From: Kordiimonas pumila
GTDB lineage: Bacteria; Pseudomonadota; Alphaproteobacteria; Sphingomonadales; Kordiimonadaceae
Assembly: GCF_015240255.1 (NCBI RefSeq)
Contig: NZ_CP061205.1
Span: 2,129,501 to 2,193,500 of the forward strand
Reading direction: 5' to 3'
DNA: 64,000 nucleotides
The notes under the pieces were generated by a model. It was given only the letters and a program-made list of their open reading frames with translations. It was not told the origin of the DNA and did not search any database. Shown here one piece after another: positions 17,078-25,211 of this stretch (the first letter of the stretch is position 1; every line of letters begins with the position of its first letter). Position numbers and translations under genes: made by a program.

Positions 17078-17542
17078 ATGAGCAAAGATATTTATAAAGG
17101 GCTTGAACAGCTTGGTAAAACGGCAGCAGCCCCCAAAAGCCCTGAAGAAGCGGTGCTTGAAATGGTGCCTAACCCACGTGCAGGCACTGATTATCTGGTG
17201 CGGTTTACCTGCCCAGAGTTCACCAGCCTTTGCCCCGTAACCGGCCAGCCTGACTTTGCCCATCTGGTGCTTGATTATGTGCCTGATGAAAAGCTTGTTG
17301 AAAGCAAAAGCCTGAAGCTGTTTTTGCAGTCCTTTCGCAACCATGCCGCTTTTCATGAAGATTGTACGGTTGGTATTGCCGAACGGCTGGTGGCGGAAAT
17401 GAAACCAAAGTGGTTGCGCATGGGGGGCTATTGGTACCCGCGCGGTGGTATTCCCATAGATGTTTTTTTCCAAACAGGAAAAGCACCAGAGACTGTGTGG
17501 GTGCCTGACCAGGGCGTGCCTACGTATCGGGGCCGGGGGTAA
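17078..17542 (+). CDS. queF: NADPH-dependent 7-cyano-7-deazaguanine reductase
   Basis: 154-residue unimodular (type I) QueF, which reduces preQ0 to preQ1 in queuosine synthesis. The catalytic Cys52 is in [11 protein letters not shown] and the proton donor Asp59 follows seven residues later, as in Bacillus Que[22 protein letters not shown] supplies the nucleotide-binding side. I chose ATG 17078, with AAGG upstream, over an in-frame GTG at 17057. The preQ0-making genes queC and queE lie just downstream on the opposite strand. I saw no preQ1 riboswitch in the 230 bases before it. Confidence 0.94.
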   Translation: MSKDIYKGLEQLGKTAAAPKSPEEAVLEMVPNPRAGTDYLVRFTCPEFTSLCPVTGQPDFAHLVLDYVPDEKLVESKSLKLFLQSFRNHAAFHEDCTVGIAERLVAEMKPKWLRMGGYWYPRGGIPIDVFFQTGKAPETVWVPDQGVPTYRGRG

Positions 17543-17685
17543 GTAAGCTTTTAAAAACTATCTAGGTTGCTGTGTATTACACGCGTAATATGTGTTTACG
17601 CTATGGGCTTTATATTTTACCCCTATCTCTAGGTAGGGGAGGTGCCTATTCCAACAGCGCCTAGAATAAGGGGCCTAAAGACGAC

Positions 17686-18126
17686 CTAGGCCTCAACGCC
17701 GTTCCATTGAAATTCGTCGTTTTCACCTAACGGGGCGAAAGGGTTGTGTGCCACTTCCCATAGGTGGCCGTCAATGTCTGCAAAATAGCCTGAATACCCA
17801 CCCCAAAAGGTTTCATGCGCTTTTTTGATGAGTTTGCCCCCCGCATTCACAGCTTCATCAAGTGTGGCATCCACTTCTTCTGGGGTACGTACATTATAAG
17901 CAAGGGCAACCCCGCGAAACCCCGATCCTTCTGCGCTAACCCCTGCATCATCCGCAAGGCCGTTCCAGCTAAAGAGCGCAACCGTATAACCCGCCATATC
18001 GTAAGCGATGACGTCTTCCTGCATTTCGGGTTTGGATGATGTTTGCCACCCGAGCGCATCATAGAAAGCGCGGGCTTTTTTTAGATCTTTTACGCCAAGG
18101 GTAATAAGGCTAAGCCGCTGTTCCAT
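17686..18126 (-). CDS. VOC (glyoxalase/bleomycin-resistance) family protein
   Basis: 146-residue protein made of two beta-alpha-beta-beta-beta modules. SLITLGVKDLKKARAFYDALG at the start and YFADIDGHLWEVAHNPF near the end are typical of the vicinal oxygen chelate superfamily, with Glu of HLWEV as a likely metal ligand. The substrate is unknown; similar genes are labelled glyoxalase without proof. It begins nine bases after queE and is probably the last gene of queC-queE-VOC. Confidence 0.8.
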   Translation of the reverse strand: MEQRLSLITLGVKDLKKARAFYDALGWQTSSKPEMQEDVIAYDMAGYTVALFSWNGLADDAGVSAEGSGFRGVALAYNVRTPEEVDATLDEAVNAGGKLIKKAHETFWGGYSGYFADIDGHLWEVAHNPFAPLGENDEFQWNGVEA

Positions 18127-18135
18127 GGGTGCTCC

Positions 18136-18768
18136 TTAAGGGATGTTGATGAGTTTATGGGTTTGAATACTTAGGTGCCACTGCGGGTGCGCCTTACAGT
18201 ATTCAACGGCTGCTTTGGTGTTTTCTGCCTGCTTTGGGCTATCCATTGGCTGCAGGAAAAAATGCTCGAATGTAAGATGCTGAAACCGGTCAGGTAGGGC
18301 AGTAACTTGTGGGTAAACCAGCTTTAATTCCTGCCCTTGTGTGACAACTACTTGTGCATCTGCTTTAGGGCTAACACATAGCCAGTCTATGCCTTCTGGT
18401 GGCTTTACTGTGCCATTGGTTTCAACTGCAATGAAAAAACCCTCAGCATGGAAAGCCGCAACAAGCGCAGCATCCAGTTGCAATAGTGGCTCACCGCCAG
18501 TGCACACGACCATGGGTGTGCCACTTGTGCCGTGCCATTCAGCTTTTACTGCTTCCGCTAAGGCTTCTGCTGTTTTAAACTTGCCGCCACCTGTGCCGTT
18601 AGTACCAACAAAATCTGTATCGCAAAAGTTACAAATGGCGGCTTCGCGGTCTTCCTCGCGGCCTGACCACAGGTTGCATCCAGCGAAGCGGCAAAATACG
18701 GCAGGCCTGCCAGCTTGCGCGCCTTCGCCTTGCAGAGTGTAGAATATTTCTTTTACGCTATAGACCAT
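18136..18768 (-). CDS. queE: 7-carboxy-7-deazaguanine synthase (radical SAM)
   Basis: 210-residue radical-SAM enzyme that contracts 6-carboxytetrahydropterin to 7-carboxy-7-deazaguanine. The N-terminus YSVKEIFYTLQGEGAQAGRP is characteristic. The cluster Cys lie in CRFAGCNLW and, after an insertion, CNFCDTDF, the longer-spaced arrangement seen in one QueE clade. VCTGGEPLLQLD is the SAM-binding GGEP motif. It begins two bases after the queC stop. Confidence 0.93.
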   Translation of the reverse strand: MVYSVKEIFYTLQGEGAQAGRPAVFCRFAGCNLWSGREEDREAAICNFCDTDFVGTNGTGGGKFKTAEALAEAVKAEWHGTSGTPMVVCTGGEPLLQLDAALVAAFHAEGFFIAVETNGTVKPPEGIDWLCVSPKADAQVVVTQGQELKLVYPQVTALPDRFQHLTFEHFFLQPMDSPKQAENTKAAVEYCKAHPQWHLSIQTHKLINIP

Positions 18769-18770
18769 TG

Positions 18771-19466
18771 TCAGCCTTGATATCTAGTTGGGTCTGGAAG
18801 CCCTGCCTCACGGAAGCCTTTTTGTCGTAGCAAGCAACTGTCACAGTGGCCGCAGGCAGCACCAGTCGTGTCTGGATCATAACAGCTTATTGTCATGCTA
18901 TAATCGACACCTAGCTTGTTTCCTACCGTAATAATTTCGGCTTTGGTCATGTCAATAAGTGGTGTTTGGACGCTAAGTTTATCTGCGTCTGTTACGCCTG
19001 CTTTGGTTGCAAGATTTGCCATCACTTCATAGGCGCGAATATAATCAGGCCTGCAATCAGGGTATCCACTGTAATCAAGGGCATTCACACCAATGAAGAT
19101 ATCCTTGGCCCCCACCACCTCTGCATAGGCAAGCGCAAATGACAGGAATATTGTATTACGGGCAGGTACATAGGTGACGGGAATATCATGGCTCATGTCA
19201 TCGTCGCTGCGGTCTTTGGGCACATCAATATCTGCCGTTAACGCACTGCCCCCAAAAGTACGAAGGTCAAGGTTTGCGGTTTTATGCTCTATAACCCCAA
19301 GGTGTTTGGCGACTTTGTCTGCAGCCGTTAGTTCAACACTGTGGCGCTGACCGTAGCTGAAGGAAAGAGCATGTACATCGTACCCTTCGCTTTTTGCTAT
19401 GGCGACAACTGTGGCGCTATCCAGCCCTCCAGACAGTAAAACGACTGCTTTTTTATCTTTGCTCAT
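18771..19466 (-). CDS. queC: 7-cyano-7-deazaguanine synthase
   Basis: 231-residue ATP-dependent ligase that converts 7-carboxy-7-deazaguanine to preQ0. [12 protein letters not shown] at about residues 9-20 is the PP-loop pyrophosphatase motif, and the C-terminal [17 protein letters not shown] holds the four zinc Cys. First gene of the queC-queE-VOC run. queD and folE-type genes are not in the window. Confidence 0.95.
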   Translation of the reverse strand: MSKDKKAVVLLSGGLDSATVVAIAKSEGYDVHALSFSYGQRHSVELTAADKVAKHLGVIEHKTANLDLRTFGGSALTADIDVPKDRSDDDMSHDIPVTYVPARNTIFLSFALAYAEVVGAKDIFIGVNALDYSGYPDCRPDYIRAYEVMANLATKAGVTDADKLSVQTPLIDMTKAEIITVGNKLGVDYSMTISCYDPDTTGAACGHCDSCLLRQKGFREAGLPDPTRYQG

Positions 19467-19542
19467 TGTTATCCTTACTTCATCAAAACGCCGCGCTCTA
19501 TAACACCCGACAACAGTTTTGATAAGGAAAAAGCAGCTTTAG

Positions 19543-20787
19543 CTAGTCTATAGCTTCTGCTCTGAAGACTTTTTCATCAAACTCGCCTTCCCATTTGGCA
19601 ACGGCTGTGCCAACAGACAGGTCGCCTGTTACGTTTACAACGGTGCGTATCATATCAAGAGGCCGATCAAATGGGAAAATAAACCCAACAATGATGGCTG
19701 TTTGTGCGCCGTCAATTCCCAGTACACTTAAGACAGCGGCAAGCAGGAAGAGGGATGCTGAAGGCACTGCGGCTGTGCCGATAGATACTAGCGTGGCAGA
19801 AAGGGCAATCAGCAAATACTCGGTTAACCCTAAGGGAATACCCAGCACTTGCGCTGAAAAAACTGCTAAAATACCGACATAAATCGCAGAGCCATCCATA
19901 TTAATGGTGGCACCTAGTGGTAGCACAGACCCCGCAACAGATTTATGAATGCCTAGGTTTTCTTCCGCGACTGTAATTGTTACAGGCAGGGTGCCAGAAC
20001 TTGATGATGTGGAAAAGGCAACAAGCTGTGCCCCTGTGATGCTGCGAAAAAACTGAAAGGGTGGCAGTTTCAGAGCAAACTTCATGATGCTGCCATGGGT
20101 AATAACCAGATGTAGGACGCAAGCAGAGATAAAGGCTGCAACCAGAGGTACTACGTCAAGAAGTAAGCCCAGTCCGCCCTGTGCTACCACACCAGAGATA
20201 AGGGCAAAAACACCAAAGGGGGCAACTTCCATCACCAAGTGCGTGATTTTCAGCATCACTTCGGATGCGGCCTCAAAAATATCAGCGACTGACTTGGCTT
20301 TTTTACCTGTAAGCAGAACGCCGGCACCTAAAAGAATGGCGAAAAAGATAATCGCCAGCATATTGCCTTCCGCTAAAGCCGCGACCGGGTTTAGCGGTAT
20401 GATGCTAAGGAGCCTGTCGGTGAGCGAACCACCTTCTGCAACAGGTTTTGCAACAGCGCTGCTTAAGTCGATACCAATGCCGGGTTGAAAAAGCGCGGCC
20501 ATTAAAAGGCCAATAGTGATGGCAACAAGAGTTGTGCCCATATACAGGCCAAGTGTTTTAACACCCAGTGACCCTAGTTTTTTTGGGTCGCCCATTGCAA
20601 TAACACCAGAGACAAGGGTAACAAATACAAGGGGTACCACAATCATGCGGATTAGGCGGATAAAAATATCCCCAATCCAGCTGATATAACCAACATATTC
20701 GCTAAAGAGAGCACCGGCCAGTATGCCCAAAAAAAGTGCTGCCATAATCCTTTTCCAAAGCGTGACAGCAAACCATTTTCTAAGCAT
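19543..20787 (-). CDS. Dicarboxylate/amino acid:cation symporter (DAACS family)
   Basis: 414-residue inner-membrane carrier with about eight transmembrane helices plus re-entrant loops. The serine-rich STSSSSGTLPVT and the GATINMDGSAIY motif (the NMDGT-like substrate and sodium site) identify the GltP/DctA family. The substrate could be glutamate, aspartate or C4-dicarboxylates. The 76-base gap to queC is too wide to claim an operon. Confidence 0.9.
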   Translation of the reverse strand: MLRKWFAVTLWKRIMAALFLGILAGALFSEYVGYISWIGDIFIRLIRMIVVPLVFVTLVSGVIAMGDPKKLGSLGVKTLGLYMGTTLVAITIGLLMAALFQPGIGIDLSSAVAKPVAEGGSLTDRLLSIIPLNPVAALAEGNMLAIIFFAILLGAGVLLTGKKAKSVADIFEAASEVMLKITHLVMEVAPFGVFALISGVVAQGGLGLLLDVVPLVAAFISACVLHLVITHGSIMKFALKLPPFQFFRSITGAQLVAFSTSSSSGTLPVTITVAEENLGIHKSVAGSVLPLGATINMDGSAIYVGILAVFSAQVLGIPLGLTEYLLIALSATLVSIGTAAVPSASLFLLAAVLSVLGIDGAQTAIIVGFIFPFDRPLDMIRTVVNVTGDLSVGTAVAKWEGEFDEKVFRAEAID

Positions 20788-21040
20788 TTTATTCTCCCTT
20801 TTGCCGGTCCATAGGGTTAATTAAATCCTGAACTTTCGCAAGTGCTAAATATTAGGTATAGTAAAAGTCTGCGCGTAAGAAGACGATCTGAATATCAATA
20901 CTGGACTGATGATTCAGGTAAAATATTTTAAAGAATAAAAAGTAAATTATATTAAAAGCTTACGCTAATTTTATACTATTTGCGACTTTAAGATTTGCTT
21001 CATAGTTTGAGAGCACATTGAGAGTAGGGCAAACGAATCG

Positions 21041-21535
21041 GTGGCAATTATGATCAGGCAACTTAAAAGTCATGTACGTAGTTTTATGAAAACTACGTTT
21101 GTAGCGGCGACATTGACTAGCGCTGCACTAAGTGTGCAGCCAGCATGTATGACTCAAATTGAGATGCAGGCAGACCAGATCCGTTTTGTTGAGGTTCAAT
21201 TGAAAGTTGCTGCCTTGCAGTGCCGTGCTGGGCATGGTGTGGATTTATCGAACCTATATAACGGGTTTGTTAAAATGAATCTGCCATATCTGGTGGAAAG
21301 CCAAGGGCCTTTAAAGGCATGGCTAAAACGGCAAGGACGACATAACTTTGATCAATATATTGTTGATGTTGCGAACCGTATATCTCTTGATAGTACCAAG
21401 GTTAGCCAGTTTTGTGTGCGGTCACAAATGGCTGCAGAATATGCAGAAAAATCATACTCACCGCTGATGTTGCTATCTTTGCTGCCACTATCATACGTAA
21501 CACCAGCTGCGCCATGTAAACTGAATCGGTTTTAG
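21041..21535 (+). CDS. Hypothetical exported protein
   Basis: 164-residue protein I do not recognise. GTG 21041 follows AGAGTAGGG by about 11 bases; ATG 21050 or 21086 are alternatives. A hydrophobic segment at residues 18-35 (FVAATLTSAALSV, then PAC) looks like a signal peptide. The mature part contains three further Cys (LQCRAG, QFCVRS, APCKLN), which could form disulfides in the periplasm. Composition resembles the neighbours. It ends in a terminator shared with the convergent ompA-like gene. Confidence 0.65.
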   Translation: MAIMIRQLKSHVRSFMKTTFVAATLTSAALSVQPACMTQIEMQADQIRFVEVQLKVAALQCRAGHGVDLSNLYNGFVKMNLPYLVESQGPLKAWLKRQGRHNFDQYIVDVANRISLDSTKVSQFCVRSQMAAEYAEKSYSPLMLLSLLPLSYVTPAAPCKLNRF

Positions 21536-21542
21536 GGGCAAA

Positions 21543-21572
21543 AAAAGCCCCAGATATGAACCTGGAGCTTTT
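21543..21572. terminator. Bidirectional terminator between the 164-aa gene and the ompA-like gene
   Basis: AAAAGC.CCAG pairs with CTGG.GCTTTT (eleven positions, one C-A mismatch, eight-base loop), A-rich on the left and T-rich on the right, between two convergent stops. Confidence 0.75.
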
Positions 21573-21598
21573 CAGCATTGCTTTAGAAATATTAAAGC

Positions 21599-22702
21599 TT
21601 ATTTGCTTGGCAGAAGCTTAATTTCCACGCGGCGGTTTTGCCACTCGCGTACACCGTCTTCTGTATTAACAAGGTTTACAGTCTCACCTTTGTAAGTTAC
21701 GGCGATTTCTGTCGCGTCAACACCTTCTGCGATCAGGGCCTTTTTCACAGCTTCAGCACGTTTTTTGGAAAGACCCATATTGTATGTTTCTGTACCAGCA
21801 CGGTCAGCGTGGCCAGTTGTTTCAATTTCAACAGTTTTGTTGTTTTTGAAAGCTTTGGCCGCAGCTTTGATAATGTCAGCAGCTTTTGGTGTGATGGTGC
21901 TGTTGTCAAAATCAAAGAATACAAGGAATGGCCCAGGGAGTGGTGCAGGTTTTACAGGCTCTGGTGCTTTTACAGGCTCTGGTGCAGGGGCAGGGCGCAC
22001 AACAGGCTGTGCTACTGGGGCTGGAGCTGGTGTAACAGGTTTGCTGTCTTCACCGCCAAAACGCCAGCTAAGGCGTGCAAATACTTCATGGTTTTTCGCC
22101 TGATAATCTACTTCACCAAGTGCTGAATCAAAATTGTCAGCAAGTGTGTGCAGATAGCGGTAGCCAAGGCCAACTTCAAGGCCGTTACCAACAGGGTGTG
22201 TTACTTGCGCCATTGCCTGAATGGCAGGCGCCCATTTGGAATCATCAACATAGATAAGATTTTGGCCTGAACGAACGCGGTCAAGCTTTACGTGGCTGGC
22301 CCCAAGACCGATACCACCAAGAACCGACCATGAATCACCACCAAAGAATGTGTGCCACATATTTGCCATCAGGGTGTCAGTTTTTTGGTTGCCGCCGGCT
22401 GCATATGAACCGGGACCAGCAAGGCCAGTTGCACCAATTGCTGAAACGTCTGCTTGGTCAAAATAGTTTTTTCTAACCAGATATTCTAGCTCAAAGCGTT
22501 GTTTGCCGCGGGTTTTACCAAAGAAGAGACCGCCAACAGGGCCGATGTTTTTATCAGCATCAAGTGTAAGGCCATCAGCATCCCTGCTTAACTCTTCATC
22601 AGGAGAGAGAGACAGGCCAAGTTCAAAGCCACCATAATAGTGATCTTCAGCGGTTGCTGAAAGAGATGTGGCCGTAAGCAGTGATATGATCAAAGTGCGC
22701 AT
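21599..22702 (-). CDS. OmpA-family outer-membrane protein
   Basis: 367-residue protein. Signal peptide (MRTLIISLLTATSLSATAED), then an eight-strand OmpA-like barrel (about 20-210), a Pro/Ala/Glu linker with repeated PAPEPVKAPEPVK units (about 225-255) and a C-terminal OmpA peptidoglycan-binding domain (FFDFDNSTITPKA, then TTGHADRAGTETYNMGLSKKRA and the Arg of NRRVEI). It tethers the outer membrane to peptidoglycan. I start at ATG 22702 rather than an in-frame TTG 22714 because the signal peptide then has normal length. Convergent with the 164-aa gene. Confidence 0.92.
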   Translation of the reverse strand: MRTLIISLLTATSLSATAEDHYYGGFELGLSLSPDEELSRDADGLTLDADKNIGPVGGLFFGKTRGKQRFELEYLVRKNYFDQADVSAIGATGLAGPGSYAAGGNQKTDTLMANMWHTFFGGDSWSVLGGIGLGASHVKLDRVRSGQNLIYVDDSKWAPAIQAMAQVTHPVGNGLEVGLGYRYLHTLADNFDSALGEVDYQAKNHEVFARLSWRFGGEDSKPVTPAPAPVAQPVVRPAPAPEPVKAPEPVKPAPLPGPFLVFFDFDNSTITPKAADIIKAAAKAFKNNKTVEIETTGHADRAGTETYNMGLSKKRAEAVKKALIAEGVDATEIAVTYKGETVNLVNTEDGVREWQNRRVEIKLLPSK

Positions 22703-22896
22703 GATAAGTTCCAATTTCCTTATATATATTAAGGGTTAATTCGCTTTTCCTGACCTACTTCGGGATTGTGGCAATAACAAGAGCTTACTGGAAAGATAAG
22801 TATATATTTCAACCAGATATTCTCTTTATGTTGCAATAATACATTGAAATATAAAGATAGCATAAATTTTTAGGTATGAGAGTGTATGTTTGATAT

Positions 22897-22929
22897 AAAA
22901 AAACCTGAAGCTATAGAGCTTCAGGTTTT
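22897..22929 (-). terminator. Terminator of tRNA-Asn
   Basis: A perfect thirteen-pair stem (22900-22912 with 22917-22929, loop ATAG). On the minus strand it ends in seven T residues, eight bases after the tRNA-Asn CCA end. Confidence 0.9.
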
Positions 22930-22936
22930 CATATAT

Positions 22937-23012
22937 TGGCTCCGCCTGCTGGGCTCGAACCAGCGACCCATTGATTAACAGTCAATTGCTCTGCCAACTG
23001 AGCTAAGGCGGA
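22937..23012 (-). tRNA. tRNA-Asn(GTT)
   Basis: Minus-strand cloverleaf: acceptor TCCGCCT/AGGCGGA, D arm GCTC/GAGC, anticodon GTT (complement of 22977-22979), T arm with TTCGAGC, encoded CCA. Confidence 0.97.
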
Positions 23013-23055
23013 TCATAAATGCACTCATGAGGGCTGTACCCGCGTGAGTGGTGCC

Positions 23056-23083
23056 TTTATACTCAAAAAAATACGCCTGCCAA
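23056..23083 (-). promoter_or_regulatory. Promoter of tRNA-Asn
   Basis: On the minus strand TTGGCA (23083-23078) and TATAAA (23061-23056) are 16 bases apart, giving a leader of about 36 bases before the tRNA. Confidence 0.6.
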
Positions 23084-23260
23084 GCCCTAAATTTAATTTT
23101 TATTTCAGGAAGCATGAAAGATGTGCCTGCCAGCGTAATATATAAAGAAAAATATACTAATTTCGGGCTATAACATCATCGGGGTAAGTGATTTATTGGC
23201 AATCAGGCTGTACTGGTCAGATTGCACTGAAATGAATAAAAGCCACAAAAACGATAAAAA

Positions 23261-23334
23261 TGGAGGCGCGAACGAGAATCGAACTCGTGTTCACGGATTT
23301 GCAATCCGTTGCGTCACCACTCCGCCATCGCGCC
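23261..23334 (-). tRNA. tRNA-Cys(GCA)
   Basis: Minus-strand cloverleaf: acceptor GGCGCGA/TCGCGCC-type pairing, anticodon GCA (complement of 23300-23302) in a GGATT/AATCC stem, T arm with TTCGATT, encoded CCA. Confidence 0.96.
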
Positions 23335-23722
23335 TCACGTGGTGTAGGGACCGTATAGAACCACCGTGATGCAGGGTCAAGAAGCTTTTTGTGAACGTGT
23401 AAGTTTACTTAAAAAGCTGTTGTTTTTGTGAGACAAATCACGGTAGTGTTCTGCACTGTAATGCTATATTGCATTTCTACGATTGGGGTAGAGGCGTTTG
23501 TTCGCGCCACGTGTACTTGTTATGCAGAGAGCTGCTGTCTGCACTGTACGGCTTTGTTATACGGCCCCAACCGGAGGAATTTAGCATTATATTGTATAGT
23601 GTATTCCACCTTGGATGCGCGTTTAAGCTGGTCTTGTGAAGGGTAAAGCAAGGCTGGTGTAGCAACAGGCTATACTGCAAAAAGCAGTTTGATCTGTTGT
23701 TTGGCGTTCTGGGTGTAGAGTT
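23335..23722. other. 388-base intergenic region with tRNA-Cys promoter only
   Basis: Apart from the tRNA-Cys promoter at its left end I see no supported gene here. Open frames exist on both strands (about 23428-23646 plus, 23477-23770 minus) but they have no ribosome-binding site, unusual Cys-rich composition and no recognisable motif. A GGAGGA at 23573-23578 is not followed by an ATG within useful range. No strong terminator-like hairpin is visible, so a small RNA is neither supported nor excluded. Confidence 0.5.
23352..23380 (-). promoter_or_regulatory. Sigma-70-type promoter of tRNA-Cys
   Basis: On the minus strand TTGACC (23380-23375) and TATACG (23357-23352) are separated by exactly 17 bases, 17 bases before the tRNA 5' end. 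One of the best promoter matches in the window. Confidence 0.75.
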
Positions 23723-24280
23723 ATGTGGGCGAAAAATTTGAATGATTTGAAATACTCGAAGGCAACGCAAGAGCTTGTAGCTTGCTGGCAGGACTTGCCG
23801 CGCTATGATGGTTTGGTGTGTCCTAAGCGGTCAGATTTTTCGTCAATACGAATTGGTGCGTTCCTTGCTGAGGTTTTCATTAGCGAATGGATTGGCGATG
23901 AAAACCTGAGTATCATTCAGGCTGGTACCAAGCTTGATCGCGTTTTGGGGAAAGATATAACCGGCCAGAATATTTTTGATGTTCTGCCTCTTGAGTTACT
24001 TGCCGAGGAATTGAAATATTATCATACGCTGCGTGATACACCTTGCGCCGGTATGATAACCAGAAGCGCCCTGAACCTTAAGGGCAAGCCTGTTATATAC
24101 CGGACAATGCAGTTACCGCTTGCAGACTCTCACGGCAATGTTCGGTATTTTGTCGGTACGGGTGTTGCGCTTTCAGAAAATATACTCCAGCAGGAGTTCA
24201 ATATTACAAGTTGTGACCATGTTGAATTATTGGAACGGCTGTATTTTGATATTGGTGCAGGCGTGCCCGCAGAGGGATAA
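23723..24280 (+). CDS. PAS-domain protein (PAS_5-like alphaproteobacterial family)
   Basis: 185-residue cytoplasmic protein. RYDGLVCPKRSDFSSIRIGAFLAEVFISEW followed by IIQAGTKLDRVLGKDITGQNIFDVL is the start of a PAS fold found in a family of small alphaproteobacterial proteins; the segment YFVGTGVALS closes the sheet. It has no output domain, so it would act by protein contact or as a stand-alone sensor. Function unknown. The next gene is 198 bases away, so it is likely monocistronic. Confidence 0.72.
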   Translation: MWAKNLNDLKYSKATQELVACWQDLPRYDGLVCPKRSDFSSIRIGAFLAEVFISEWIGDENLSIIQAGTKLDRVLGKDITGQNIFDVLPLELLAEELKYYHTLRDTPCAGMITRSALNLKGKPVIYRTMQLPLADSHGNVRYFVGTGVALSENILQQEFNITSCDHVELLERLYFDIGAGVPAEG

Positions 24281-24478
24281 TGTGGGCCTGAAATCAGTTT
24301 TTCATGCGTTGGTTTTATGGTGATTATCTAGACTTAAGCTTGGCAAAACAAAATTTTATTGTTGAATTGTAGGAAAACGCATTGTTTCTTTGTTCGCCTG
24401 TAATTATAAAGCAGTCTAAATACGGCCATATAGCTTGGTCAGCTAGGATATAATCTCTGCAAGAGAAGGTGATGAAAC

Positions 24479-25132
24479 GTGAGCGATTTTCAAGCAGCAC
24501 GCACCCATATGATTGATTGCCAACTTCGCCCAAACGAAGTGAATGATGAGCGTATCATTCAGGCCATAAATAGTATTCCCCGTGAAAACTTTGTCCCAAA
24601 GAGCAAGCGTGCCATCGCGTATGTAGATGAAGACCTAGAGGTTGTTAAGGGGCGCTACCTTATGGAACCCGTAATTTTTGCTCGCCTTTTGGTGGTTGCA
24701 AATATTCAGCCGACAGACCTTGTGCTTGATGTTGGCTGTGTCACTGGATACAGCACAGCGGTTATGGCGGCACTTGCTGACGCAGTGGTCGCTGTGGAGC
24801 AGGACGAGAAACTTGCCAGCATGGCCGAGGAAAAGCTTTCAGGCCTTGAGATCATGAATGTGGCTGTTGTGACGGGTACTTTAAGTGAAGGAGTAGCTAA
24901 GCAGGGGCCGTATGATGTTATTTTTATCGAAGGTGCTGTTGAAGACGTTCCGTCCAAGCTCGTAAAGCAGCTTAAGGAAGGCGGCAGGCTTGTTTGTGTA
25001 AAAATGTTTGGCGGCGTCGGCCGTGGGCATGTGATAGAAATGAAAAACGGCGAGCCGGCTGTGCGTAACCTTTTTGATGCGAATGTGCAGCAGTTACCCG
25101 GTTTCAGCCTGAAAAAAGAGTTTGTTTTTTGA
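24479..25132 (+). CDS. Protein-L-isoaspartate O-methyltransferase-like SAM methyltransferase
   Basis: 217-residue class I methyltransferase of the PIMT family, GTG start after AAGGTGATGAAAC. Conserved PIMT pieces are MIDCQLRPNEVND, the VPKSKRAIAYVDE loop, LVLDVGCVTGYSTAV (SAM motif I) and GGRLVCVK. Motif I reads GCVTGY where canonical PIMT has GTGSGY. This divergent version lies immediately upstream of tolC in many alphaproteobacteria, so it may be a separate subfamily, and repair of isoaspartate is unproven here. A non-terminating hairpin separates it from tolC. Confidence 0.85.
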   Translation: MSDFQAARTHMIDCQLRPNEVNDERIIQAINSIPRENFVPKSKRAIAYVDEDLEVVKGRYLMEPVIFARLLVVANIQPTDLVLDVGCVTGYSTAVMAALADAVVAVEQDEKLASMAEEKLSGLEIMNVAVVTGTLSEGVAKQGPYDVIFIEGAVEDVPSKLVKQLKEGGRLVCVKMFGGVGRGHVIEMKNGEPAVRNLFDANVQQLPGFSLKKEFVF

Positions 25133-25137
25133 GGCAT

Positions 25138-25158
25138 CCTATCATCATTTGTGATAGG
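25138..25158 (+). other. Hairpin without T-tract between pcm-like gene and tolC
   Basis: CCTATCA (25138-25144) pairs perfectly with TGATAGG (25152-25158) around a seven-base loop, six bases after the methyltransferase stop. No T run follows, so it is not a standard terminator. It may protect the 3' end of an mRNA or be a protein-binding site. Confidence 0.5.
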
Positions 25159-25211
25159 CAGTAAAACGAGAGACTAATAATAATATAATAGCGAGGACTA
25201 AGGAGAATATC

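Noticed and set aside
23428-23770. Two overlapping small frames upstream of the PAS gene
   Set aside because: No ribosome site, Cys-rich unusual composition on the plus strand, no motif, and mutual overlap on opposite strands.
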